DNA from: CAYRMV01 sp964425255
GTDB lineage: Bacteria > Bacteroidota > Bacteroidia > Flavobacteriales_D > Crocinitomicaceae
Direction of reading: 5' to 3'
Length of the DNA stretch: 25,172 nucleotides
Assembly (NCBI GenBank): GCA_964425255.1
Contig: CAYRMV010000035.1
Coordinates: 1 to 25,172, forward strand
Below the pieces are notes generated by a model, which did no database searches, had not been told where the DNA came from, and saw nothing but the letters and a program-made list of their open reading frames with translations. The translations under genes were made by a program, and so were the position numbers. Positions 7,526 through 14,634 of this stretch are shown here, piece after piece. Within the stretch, counting starts at the first letter, position 1. Each line of letters starts with the position of its first letter.

Positions 7526-9847
7526 ATGGAAAACAAAGAATTACAAAAGTTCTATATAGACATTCAGGAAGAAATTAACGCAAGTCTTATCTCTGAGGAA
7601 GAAGGAACAAATCCAGAACAGATTTTTACAGAGTTAGCACTATCGTATTTATCCGAAGCAGGAGAAACAGAAAATTATCGTGTTTGCTTTGATGAAAAGA
7701 TTAGTAAAAGAGGTGTTGAACATAAAATTAATGGCTACTCTCTTTATGAAAATTACGAAACACTTGATTTGTTTGTAACTATATACAATGGTGATTCCAC
7801 CATTCAAAGTGTTACAAAGGGTGATGCAGACAAAACAATTGAAAGAGCAGTAAAATTCTTTAGAAATGCTATTTACAAAGATTATGTGAACGAAATAGAG
7901 GAAAGTTCTGAAATATTTGATCTTGCTCAAACTCTAGCGAATGTTCCAGAGGTTAAAGAATATCTAACCAGAGTAAATATATTTTTAATAACAAATGGTG
8001 AGGTAAAATCAGATGTGAAAATTTCTGATACAATAGCTGGTTATACTATTTTTTACAGAACAATTGATATAAACTACCTTTTCAATCTTTCTGATAAATC
8101 CAGAGTGCCTATTGAAATCAACTTTGAACTAGCAGGATATAAAGTGCCTTGTATTGTTAATGAAAGCGAAAATTCTGATTATCAATCTTGGCTTGCGATT
8201 ATCCCAGGTCTTGCCTTAGCAGATATTTATGAACAATATGGGGCTAGACTTCTGGAGCAAAATGTTCGTTCATTTCTTCAATTCACAGGTAAAATAAATA
8301 AAGGCATTCGAAATACTATTCTGAAAGAGCAACATATGTTTATGGCATTTAATAATGGTATCGCAGCTACTGCTGAAGAAGTTACCATTACAGATTTGCC
8401 AAACAATCAAGGTAAAGCTATTGCTCAAGTAAAGGATTTTCAAATTGTAAATGGTGGACAAACTACAGCGTCAGTTTATCATACTTGGAAAAAAGATAAA
8501 GTCGATATAAGTAATGTGTTTGTTCCAATTAAACTTACTATTGTAAAAAATAGAGAGAATTTTTCTGAAATAGTTGGTCGTATTGCAGAATATGCTAACA
8601 CTCAAAATAGAGTTTCTGCTTCTGATTTAAGTTCTAACAAAGAAAATCACGTTTTAATTGAAAAACTTTCTCGGACTATTTGGGCACCGCCAATTTCAGG
8701 AGAAACTACTCAAACACGTTGGTTTTTTGAGCGTTCAAGAGGTCAGTACAAAAATGAAAGAATTCGATTTGGTATTACACCATCAAAGCGAAAACAATTT
8801 GACAAGCAGAATCCAAGAAGTCAGATGTTCACTAAAGAATCTTTGGCAAAGTTTATCAACTCATACGAGGAAGTATATAATGGTAAAAAGTTGGTAATTG
8901 GCCCTCATATTGTTGTTAGAGGAAGTCAGAAAAATTACGCTCAATTTCTGAATTATAATTTCAGTTTTAAGCCAGACAATATTTGGTTTGAAGATGCTAT
9001 TGCAAAAGCTATTTTATTTTCATCTGCTGAAAAGGTATATGGTGTAAAACCGAACGCAATTGGAGATATGCGTTATATAACAGTTCCTTATTCATTAGCT
9101 TGGTTAGGTTATAAATTGAACTACAAACTTGATTTATACAAAATCTGGAAACATCAATCGCTAAGTGATACTTTAAAGTCTAAATTACACGAGGTAATGT
9201 CTAAAATAGAGGATTACATCAAAACTAAAGCCCCTGGCTCTTTATATGGAGAGTGGGCAAAAAAAGAGGAATGTTGGAATACAATTAAAAATGAAAGTTT
9301 TGAGATTGACCTTGAAAGTTTAAAATCCGACTTGGAAAATAAATTGACTGAAAAAAGAAAAAAGCTAACTGAGGATGAAACTCAAAAAGCTGAAAATGAA
9401 GCTTCATTGAATAGATTAAAATCAATACACGTAAAAACTTGGAAGAAAATAGAAGACTGGGGAAGAGAGACTCAAAATCTTACCCAATATCAGTATGATA
9501 TGGCTTCTACTTTAAGCAGTAAAATTAGAAACAATAGAACAATTACAGACATAGAAAGAAATCAAGGAGAAGCTATTCTTAATATTGTTGCAGAAGTTAA
9601 TCCAGAATTATTTTTTGATATGGATGATTTCTTTATTGAGGACAATAGTAAAAAAGTTAAAGAAGTTGAAATAACGCTTGACCTTATTGAAAGAATTGTA
9701 CAATGGGACAAAAAAAATAAGCGGCTTGATGCGTATAAGTATCGTTTTATGGCCGACCTTTTAGAAGGCAAAATGACACTAACGGATAGAAATAAGTTTC
9801 TAGCCAGACTTAACTTAAAAACAGTAGAGAAGTATGGATTTAGATAA
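7526..9847 (+). CDS. AIPR-family protein (abortive-infection-type)
   Basis: This 773-residue protein matches the AIPR family, named for abortive phage resistance and often found with Z1 helicases and GHKL ATPases. The core is recognisable by NVRSFLQ (Asn246), KINKGIRNTI, FNNGIAATAEE (276-279 NNGI) and IVNGGQTTASVYH (309-314 NGGQTT). The N-terminal 230 residues and the last 250 residues are less conserved. The latter begin with a Lys/Glu-rich stretch (about 585-635) that may form a coiled coil, then further helices. I chose the ATG at 7526, 7 bases after the previous stop; an upstream TTG in the same frame would overlap the preceding gene. No catalytic role is established that I know of. It is the last gene of the operon, and the DNA after it changes to a very AT-rich spacer. 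Confidence 0.85.
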   Translation: MENKELQKFYIDIQEEINASLISEEEGTNPEQIFTELALSYLSEAGETENYRVCFDEKISKRGVEHKINGYSLYENYETLDLFVTIYNGDSTIQSVTKGDADKTIERAVKFFRNAIYKDYVNEIEESSEIFDLAQTLANVPEVKEYLTRVNIFLITNGEVKSDVKISDTIAGYTIFYRTIDINYLFNLSDKSRVPIEINFELAGYKVPCIVNESENSDYQSWLAIIPGLALADIYEQYGARLLEQNVRSFLQFTGKINKGIRNTILKEQHMFMAFNNGIAATAEEVTITDLPNNQGKAIAQVKDFQIVNGGQTTASVYHTWKKDKVDISNVFVPIKLTIVKNRENFSEIVGRIAEYANTQNRVSASDLSSNKENHVLIEKLSRTIWAPPISGETTQTRWFFERSRGQYKNERIRFGITPSKRKQFDKQNPRSQMFTKESLAKFINSYEEVYNGKKLVIGPHIVVRGSQKNYAQFLNYNFSFKPDNIWFEDAIAKAILFSSAEKVYGVKPNAIGDMRYITVPYSLAWLGYKLNYKLDLYKIWKHQSLSDTLKSKLHEVMSKIEDYIKTKAPGSLYGEWAKKEECWNTIKNESFEIDLESLKSDLENKLTEKRKKLTEDETQKAENEASLNRLKSIHVKTWKKIEDWGRETQNLTQYQYDMASTLSSKIRNNRTITDIERNQGEAILNIVAEVNPELFFDMDDFFIEDNSKKVKEVEITLDLIERIVQWDKKNKRLDAYKYRFMADLLEGKMTLTDRNKFLARLNLKTVEKYGFR

Positions 9848-10012
9848 TAAAAATAATTCTGTTTAAATTATTATATTTACTGAAATATTGAAAAGCGAAT
9901 ATTATTGAGAAAAGTAAACTAATAAGAAAAGTCAATACTAATCGAGAAGTTAACAATAAATTTAATACCGATTAATGTTAATTTTAAACTATTTGCTATT
10001 TATTTTAATTTG
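9848..10012. other. AT-rich spacer between the two defence modules
   Basis: This 165-base, very AT-rich spacer separates the AIPR gene from the next module. It holds a weak A/T-only hairpin at 9852-9872 (7-bp arms AATAATT and AATTATT, 7-base loop) that might slow transcription. I see no convincing promoter, although the genes that follow need one in this area. No gene or longer repeat is visible. Confidence 0.4.
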
Positions 10013-10246
10013 ATGGATGCAAAAGGAATATCTTTTCACTACACAGAAAATTCAAAATTACAGGCTGAAAAGTTGTTTAAGAAAAATGGTTTTGAATATT
10101 TCGTTTTACAACACAAAAACTTTAATGAATTATATATTTTACCGAACAAAAATCTTGAAATTCTTATAGAAAAAATTGTTTCAAAAATTAATCACTGTAG
10201 TACAGAATCTGAAATTATTGATTTAGTATTTGATAAAATGAATTAA
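10013..10246 (+). CDS. Small unknown protein preceding the restriction endonuclease
   Basis: I do not recognise this 77-residue protein. It is rich in Lys, Asn and Phe, with predicted helices at about 12-23 (ENSKLQAEKLF) and 46-60 (KNLEILIEKIVSKI), and short strand-like segments between them (EYFVLQ, ELYILP). There is no signal peptide, membrane segment or clear helix-turn-helix. The ATG at 10013 is preferred to the TTG one codon earlier. It ends 14 bases before the endonuclease gene, on the same strand, so the two are probably co-transcribed. Position suggests a controller or accessory subunit of the second restriction system, but nothing in the sequence proves this. Codon use and AT content match the endonuclease gene, which supports a real gene. 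Confidence 0.6.
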   Translation: MDAKGISFHYTENSKLQAEKLFKKNGFEYFVLQHKNFNELYILPNKNLEILIEKIVSKINHCSTESEIIDLVFDKMN

Positions 10247-10260
10247 AAAACACCTAAAAA

Positions 10261-10980
10261 ATGACGCAAAAAGCCCTTACTGAGAAAATTGTGAAATATT
10301 TTGAGAATTCCATTTTCCAAAATCACCTGTTGGCGATTGAAAAAACGCATTCAAAACTTAAATCCTACAACATCAATCCTATTGTTGTAAAATACTTATC
10401 GCAAGTATTAGAAGATTCGTACACGCCTGAGGGAGTTGCTAAAGCTTTGTTTTATCCTCGTGTTTTAGGAACGTCAATCAATACATCATTTGGAACTAGA
10501 ATTCAAAACATGTTTGTAGAACTTGGAATTGCTGATGGGTCTATGATCAAGGGAATGGATATTGAATTTGTTGACAAAACAGATAAACGCAAAAAATGGT
10601 GTCAATTAAAATCTGGACCAAACACCATTAATCACGAAGATGTTGCGCCGCTTATCAAAAAATTCACAAGTACAATCAACTTAGCACGCACGAATAATGC
10701 TCTAAAGGACGTTAACAATACTGATTTTATTGTTGGTGTACTCTATGGTGAAGCAGATGAATTAAGTATGCATTACAAAACAATCGACAAATCACATCCT
10801 GTAATCATTGGTAAAGATTTTTGGCATCGCATTACTGGTTTTCCTGATTTTTATGACGGATTGGTTAAAGAACTTCATACATGCATCAATAACTTGGATT
10901 CAGCAGACATTTTCAGAAAAGGATGTGATGCGTTAGCAGAAGAGATTCGAAATTCGGATCTATTCAACTTTACAAAGTAG
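10261..10980 (+). CDS. Type II restriction endonuclease, PmeII/EcoO109I-like
   Basis: This 239-residue protein should cut DNA at the site protected by the convergent methyltransferase. The segment KALFYPRVLGTSINTSFGTR (61-80) is the part I associate with the PmeII/EcoO109I group of type II enzymes. The active site is likely Asp100 (GMDIEF) with Gln115 and Lys117 in WCQLKSGPNTIN, a PD-(D/E)XK variant where glutamine replaces the second acidic residue. The later segments FIVGVLYGEADE and IIGKDFWHRITG fit the same group. The 3' end overlaps the end of the opposite-strand methyltransferase gene by 11 bases. The protein appears full length. EcoO109I cuts RGGNCCY, but I would not transfer that specificity without a similarity search. 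Confidence 0.78.
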   Translation: MTQKALTEKIVKYFENSIFQNHLLAIEKTHSKLKSYNINPIVVKYLSQVLEDSYTPEGVAKALFYPRVLGTSINTSFGTRIQNMFVELGIADGSMIKGMDIEFVDKTDKRKKWCQLKSGPNTINHEDVAPLIKKFTSTINLARTNNALKDVNNTDFIVGVLYGEADELSMHYKTIDKSHPVIIGKDFWHRITGFPDFYDGLVKELHTCINNLDSADIFRKGCDALAEEIRNSDLFNFTK

Positions 10981-12205
10981 CATAATACCCATTCAAAAAC
11001 TTCACAATCGCATATCCCACTTCTTTACCAAGATTAACGGGTACTGCGTTACCAATTTGTTTGTATTGTTGTGCCATCGAACCAGCGAATTCCCAATCAT
11101 CAGGGAAAGTCTGAATACGGGCGTATTCTCTCACGGTAAATGGTCGCGTTTCTTCAGGATGACAACGTTCTGTTTGTTTTTGAGCAGGACTACACGTTAA
11201 GGTCAAACATGGTTCGTCCCAACCAATTCTGCGTGCAATACCTGTTTTTCCACCACCTAAATAAAAACTTCCACCCATGAATTCTTTTTGTAAATCAAGG
11301 GGCAAATCTCTCCAATATCCTTTTTGTGGAACTAAATCCAAGATGTCTTTTTTGCTTTTTGGGTATTTTGCACCTGGTGATTCTGGGACATCACAACCGT
11401 ACAATTCCCCTTTTTTTAAGGCGTCTTTCAAATTGTAGATCCGTTTATTTGGTTTTGGATAGGCAAATTTCACATCGATATCTTTACGTATCCCTACTAA
11501 AATAAGACGTTCTCTCTTCTGTGGGACATTGTAATGAATTGCTTTCAAAACTTCCACAGGAACAACATTATAGCCTATTTCATCTAAAATGGAAATCATT
11601 CCTTGAAGCGTTTTACCATTGTCATGTGATAATAAACCGCGTACATTTTCTCCAATACAAATTGGCGGATTCACCTCTTTAACAACACGTGCAAATTCAT
11701 AAAACAATGTTCCTCGGGCATCTGCCAATCCAAGTTTTTTTCCAGCATAACTAAACGCTTGACATGGAAACCCACCTGTAACAACATCCACTTGATCTTT
11801 ATATGTTGTAAAATCAAACTCTTTGATATCCCCTTCTAAGACTTTCCAATGTGGCCTGTTTTTTCGTAAGGTTTGACAAGCAAATTTGTCGATTTCATTC
11901 AAAGCAACACACTTCAAACCCGCTTTTTCCATACCCACTGCCAGCCCTCCTGCTCCTGCAAAAAGTTCTAAAACACTGTAATCGTGATCTGGTTCTACAT
12001 AATTAGAAACAATATCGATAGAAACTTCATCTTCGTCTATAAATTGCGAGAATAGATCAAGTACTTGCGATTTTCTGTACACACGGTAGTTGCTCATCGG
12101 TTCACGAAAAGCAGTCAACTTACCTTCACGATCCCATCTTCTAAGTGTTTCCTTATTTTTCCCTAGCAATTTTGCCGTTTCAGATAATGATAAATACTCT
12201 TCCAT
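10970..12205 (-). CDS. C5 cytosine DNA methyltransferase with N-terminal MerR-like HTH
   Basis: This 411-residue protein joins a DNA-binding domain to a methyltransferase. Residues 1-50 form a MerR/excisionase-like winged helix (YLSLSETAKLLGKNKETLRRW, then REGKL and NYRVY). Methyltransferase motifs follow: ELFAGAGG at 80-87 (I), GGFPCQAFS with catalytic Cys148 (IV), ENVRG at 186-190 (VI), PQKRERLILVG (VIII), VREYARIQTFPDD (IX) and QIGNAVPV (X). All are intact. It is convergent with the endonuclease and ends inside it. Some C5 methyltransferases such as M.SsoII, M.EcoRII and M.MspI use an N-terminal extension to repress their own promoter. The HTH here may do the same, and an imperfect dyad lies 5 bases in front of the start codon. 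The enzyme call is secure; autoregulation is inference. Confidence 0.95.
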   Translation of the reverse strand: MEEYLSLSETAKLLGKNKETLRRWDREGKLTAFREPMSNYRVYRKSQVLDLFSQFIDEDEVSIDIVSNYVEPDHDYSVLELFAGAGGLAVGMEKAGLKCVALNEIDKFACQTLRKNRPHWKVLEGDIKEFDFTTYKDQVDVVTGGFPCQAFSYAGKKLGLADARGTLFYEFARVVKEVNPPICIGENVRGLLSHDNGKTLQGMISILDEIGYNVVPVEVLKAIHYNVPQKRERLILVGIRKDIDVKFAYPKPNKRIYNLKDALKKGELYGCDVPESPGAKYPKSKKDILDLVPQKGYWRDLPLDLQKEFMGGSFYLGGGKTGIARRIGWDEPCLTLTCSPAQKQTERCHPEETRPFTVREYARIQTFPDDWEFAGSMAQQYKQIGNAVPVNLGKEVGYAIVKFLNGYYATL

Positions 12206-12210
12206 AAAAT

Positions 12211-12240
12211 AACCAAATTACAAAACCTTATACAATGGTT
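12211..12240 (-). promoter_or_regulatory. Imperfect dyad before the HTH-methyltransferase gene
   Basis: The ten-base arms AACCAAATTA (12211-12220) and TACAATGGTT (12231-12240) are inverted copies matching at 7 of 10 positions, separated by 10 bases. The dyad ends 5 bases before the start codon at 12205. On the minus strand TAAATTTG at 12249-12242 fits the Bacteroidota -7 consensus TAnnTTTG, which would put the dyad over the transcript start and leader. I could not see a good -33 partner. An operator for the methyltransferase's own HTH is a reasonable guess. Confidence 0.28.
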
Positions 12241-12311
12241 ACAAATTTAAGAAAACAAATCATTTAATAACAGAAGAAATTCATTTTGTTCATTACTTTT
12301 TTAACACGCAC

Positions 12312-12339
12312 AAAAAAAATCCACCTCGCGGTGGATTTT
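12312..12339 (-). terminator. Rho-independent terminator closing the dcw/yqeY transcript
   Basis: The perfect 10-bp stem AAAATCCACC (12316-12325) / GGTGGATTTT (12330-12339) with a TCGC loop is followed on the minus strand by an uninterrupted T run (12319-12312). It lies about 40 bases after the yqeY stop. The T run is only on the minus-strand exit side, so it acts for the leftward genes. It separates the chromosomal cluster from the defence genes. Confidence 0.9.
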
Positions 12340-12378
12340 CAACAACAAAAAACAAATAAATTGTTTTGTCAATAAAGC

Positions 12379-12831
12379 CTATAATTTACCTAACTCCTCT
12401 TTTACCAGGCTGGAAATTACTTTTCCGTCTGCTTTGCCTGCTAATTTTCCGGTTAGTACTCCCATGATTTTACCCATGTCCGATGGACCAGTTGCACCAA
12501 CTTGGGAGATTGCTGCGATTACTTCGGCGCGAACTTCGTCTTCGCTTAGCATTTGAGGCAAGTATGCTTCAATTACCTTCGCTTGGAAAAGTTCGTCGTT
12601 TGCCAAATCTTCGCGGTTTTGTTCCATGAACAAGGCGTATGTTTCCATGCGTTGCTTGTGCAATTTGAGAACGATTTTCATCGCAGCCTCTTCGCTAACT
12701 TCGCCTCCCGCTCCGGAAGTCGCTTCCAACAAAAGTTTTGCTTTGATGTCGCGTAAAGCAGCTAACTTTTCTTTTTCCTTTGCCAACATCGCTGCTTTGA
12801 TGTCCGCATTGATTTTATCTGTAAAACTCAT
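12379..12831 (-). CDS. yqeY: GatB/YqeY domain-containing protein
   Basis: This 150-residue protein corresponds to the free-standing YqeY family, related to the C-terminal tail domain of the GatB subunit of the tRNA-dependent amidotransferase, a domain associated with tRNA binding. Recognisable parts are the N-terminal helix with DIKAAMLAKEKEKLAALRDIKAK, the middle KLHKQRMETYALF, the AYLPQMLSEDEV segment, and the C-terminal GPSDMGKIMGVLTGKLAGKADGKVIS typical of the family. Length is normal. It follows ftsZ on the same strand after 163 bases, as often seen in Bacteroidota, and ends just before the terminator at 12312-12339. The cellular role of the stand-alone protein is not well defined. Confidence 0.93.
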   Translation of the reverse strand: MSFTDKINADIKAAMLAKEKEKLAALRDIKAKLLLEATSGAGGEVSEEAAMKIVLKLHKQRMETYALFMEQNREDLANDELFQAKVIEAYLPQMLSEDEVRAEVIAAISQVGATGPSDMGKIMGVLTGKLAGKADGKVISSLVKEELGKL

Positions 12832-12886
12832 TTTCTATTCTTTTTATTCTTGTTGGAATCATGTTTGTTCCAGTCAATTCTCCTTT

Positions 12887-12905
12887 CATTTCAACAAGCT
12901 CAATG
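12887..12905. repeat. Possible degenerate dispersed repeat
   Basis: CATTTCAACAAGCTCAATG resembles the widespread short bacterial repeat built around TTCGACAAGCTCA, with a C-to-A change in the core. It has short complementary ends (CATT/AATG). One copy cannot prove a repeat; the call rests on resemblance alone. Confidence 0.25.
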
Positions 12906-12936
12906 TTCGTAGGGAAAGTTTTCACTTTAACTACTT

Positions 12937-12990
12937 ACTAATCAACTAACTGACTAATCAACTAACTGACTAATCAACTAAGTGACTAAC
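12937..12990. repeat. Tandem 16-bp repeat after ftsZ
   Basis: Two exact copies of ACTAATCAACTAACTG (12937-12952, 12953-12968) are followed by a third with one change (12969-12984, AAGTG for AACTG) and a partial fourth (ACTAAC). The array ends 4 bases from the ftsZ stop codon. It lies in the ftsZ-yqeY spacer, has no coding role that I can see and forms no strong hairpin. Such arrays can change copy number by slippage. Confidence 0.92.
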
Positions 12991-12994
12991 CTAC

Positions 12995-14602
12995 TTAATC
13001 CACATTATCATGCAAGAACGAATTGTTGCTACGCAAAGTCGTTCCGTTTTCATCTTCTGTCAAGCCAAAGCGAGAAACTGTTGATTCTTCGCTCTTTTTT
13101 GCGTGATCCAATTGTACATTGCGACGAACGTAAGCTGGCTCATTTTCCAAGGAAGTCAAACCATCAGCTTTGCGCAATTTCGCTGTATATTGTTGAATAC
13201 GGCTCAAGCGCTCTTGGTTCAAACGTTGTTGTTCTTCTGGCGATTGAACTGTACGTGTGGTTGCTTGTGTCAAATTCACAGGAGCAGCATCTTCTTCCAA
13301 TTGGTGAACGATGCGCTCAGGCTTCGCTTCTTCTTGGATTGGAGCAACTGTCTCAACGCGCGTTGGTTCCACTGTTTTTGGTGTTAAATCCCAATCAATG
13401 GTTGTTTGTGGTTCCACTTGTTTTGGAGCCTCTTGTACCGGTGCTTCGAAACGAACTTCTTGTGTGATTTCTTTTTTCTCTACTTGCTCGATGCTTTCTG
13501 ATTTCAAGAAAGGCTCAGGCATTTGTGTTGGAACAACCGCGCTTGCTTGTGTCGGTGACTGAAGTGGTGCCACGATTTCTTTTTTCGGCTCCTCCTCCAA
13601 CGTAACAACTTTACGCTCCGGAGCCTTTTCGAAACCCGTGATTGGCGATGCTTTGAAACCCGTTGCGATCAAGGTAACGCTCAATTTATCTCCCAACGTT
13701 GGATCGTATCCATGACCCCAAATAACGTCCGCAGTAGATCCTGCTTCGTCTTGAATAAAGTCGGTAATCGTTGTGATTTCGCTCATCATCACTTCTTTGT
13801 CTCCGTATGTGATGTTCAACAAGACGTAGTTTGCACCTTGAATGTTGTTGTCGTTCAACAATGGAGAATTCATTGCTTCTTGAACACACAAAATCGCGCG
13901 GTCTTCGCCTTCTGCCGAAGCAGACCCCATGATCGCTACACCTGAATTTTTCATCACGGTGTTCACGTCATTGAAATCGACGTTGATTGCACCCGTCACG
14001 GAGATTACTTCTGCAATTCCTTTTGCAGCGGTAGTCAACACGTTGTCAGCTTGAGAGAACGCATTGGTAATCGTTAAATTACCTGTGATTTCTGTCAAAC
14101 GCTCGTTGTTGATCACCAACAAAGTATCTACATTTTGGCGCATAGATTCCAACCCTTCTTCGGCTTGTTGACGGCGTTTTCTTCCTTCAAAATTGAACGG
14201 AACAGTCACAATTCCAACCGTTAGAATTCCCAATTCTTTGGCAACACTTGCAATCACAGGTGCAGCACCCGTACCGGTACCACCACCCATTCCTGCAGTT
14301 ACGAAAACCATTTTGGTTCCGCTACCCAATACTTTGCGAATGTCTTCAATGTTTTCGACAGCGGCATTTTTTCCGATTTCAGGAATTGCTCCTGCACCGC
14401 GACCTTCTGTCAAACTTGGTCCTAATTGAATTTTATACGGAACGGGAGAGATATCCAACGCTTGACGATCTGTGTTACAAACGATGAAGTCAACTCCTTT
14501 AATTCCTTGGTTGTACATGTGGTTCACGGCATTACTACCCCCACCACCAACACCAATCACTTTGATGATTGATGAAATGTCTTTTGGTAAATCGAATTCC
14601 AT
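12995..14602 (-). CDS. ftsZ: Cell division GTPase FtsZ
   Basis: This 535-residue tubulin-like GTPase polymerises into the Z ring that marks the division site. The GTPase core (about 10-320) has GVGGGGSNAVNHM at the N-terminus, the tubulin signature GGGTGTG at 106-112, the NFEGRKRR segment and the T7-loop region NVDFNDVNTVM. A long, low-complexity linker rich in Pro, Glu, Gln and Val follows (about 325-515). The end, SNNSFLHDNVD, is the conserved tail that contacts membrane tethers such as FtsA in this phylum. The protein is much longer than the 383 residues of E. coli because of the linker, as is common in Bacteroidota. It starts 32 bases after ftsA and is probably co-transcribed with it. Confidence 0.98.
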   Translation of the reverse strand: MEFDLPKDISSIIKVIGVGGGGSNAVNHMYNQGIKGVDFIVCNTDRQALDISPVPYKIQLGPSLTEGRGAGAIPEIGKNAAVENIEDIRKVLGSGTKMVFVTAGMGGGTGTGAAPVIASVAKELGILTVGIVTVPFNFEGRKRRQQAEEGLESMRQNVDTLLVINNERLTEITGNLTITNAFSQADNVLTTAAKGIAEVISVTGAINVDFNDVNTVMKNSGVAIMGSASAEGEDRAILCVQEAMNSPLLNDNNIQGANYVLLNITYGDKEVMMSEITTITDFIQDEAGSTADVIWGHGYDPTLGDKLSVTLIATGFKASPITGFEKAPERKVVTLEEEPKKEIVAPLQSPTQASAVVPTQMPEPFLKSESIEQVEKKEITQEVRFEAPVQEAPKQVEPQTTIDWDLTPKTVEPTRVETVAPIQEEAKPERIVHQLEEDAAPVNLTQATTRTVQSPEEQQRLNQERLSRIQQYTAKLRKADGLTSLENEPAYVRRNVQLDHAKKSEESTVSRFGLTEDENGTTLRSNNSFLHDNVD

Positions 14603-14634
14603 GGTGCTTTATTTTTGTTTATTGTTGTTTCTAC

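Noticed and set aside
8658..8897. Short open frame inside the AIPR gene on the same strand
   Set aside because: It is an out-of-frame reading of the AIPR gene, which is open throughout and has its conserved motifs in the longer frame.
9852..9872. Hairpin after the AIPR gene as a terminator
   Set aside because: The 7-bp stem has only A/T pairs and no following T run, so it is too weak to call as a terminator.
12553..12949. Open frames opposite yqeY on the plus strand
   Set aside because: They lie antisense to a well-recognised conserved gene and their translations are Cys/Phe/Ser-rich with no family resemblance.
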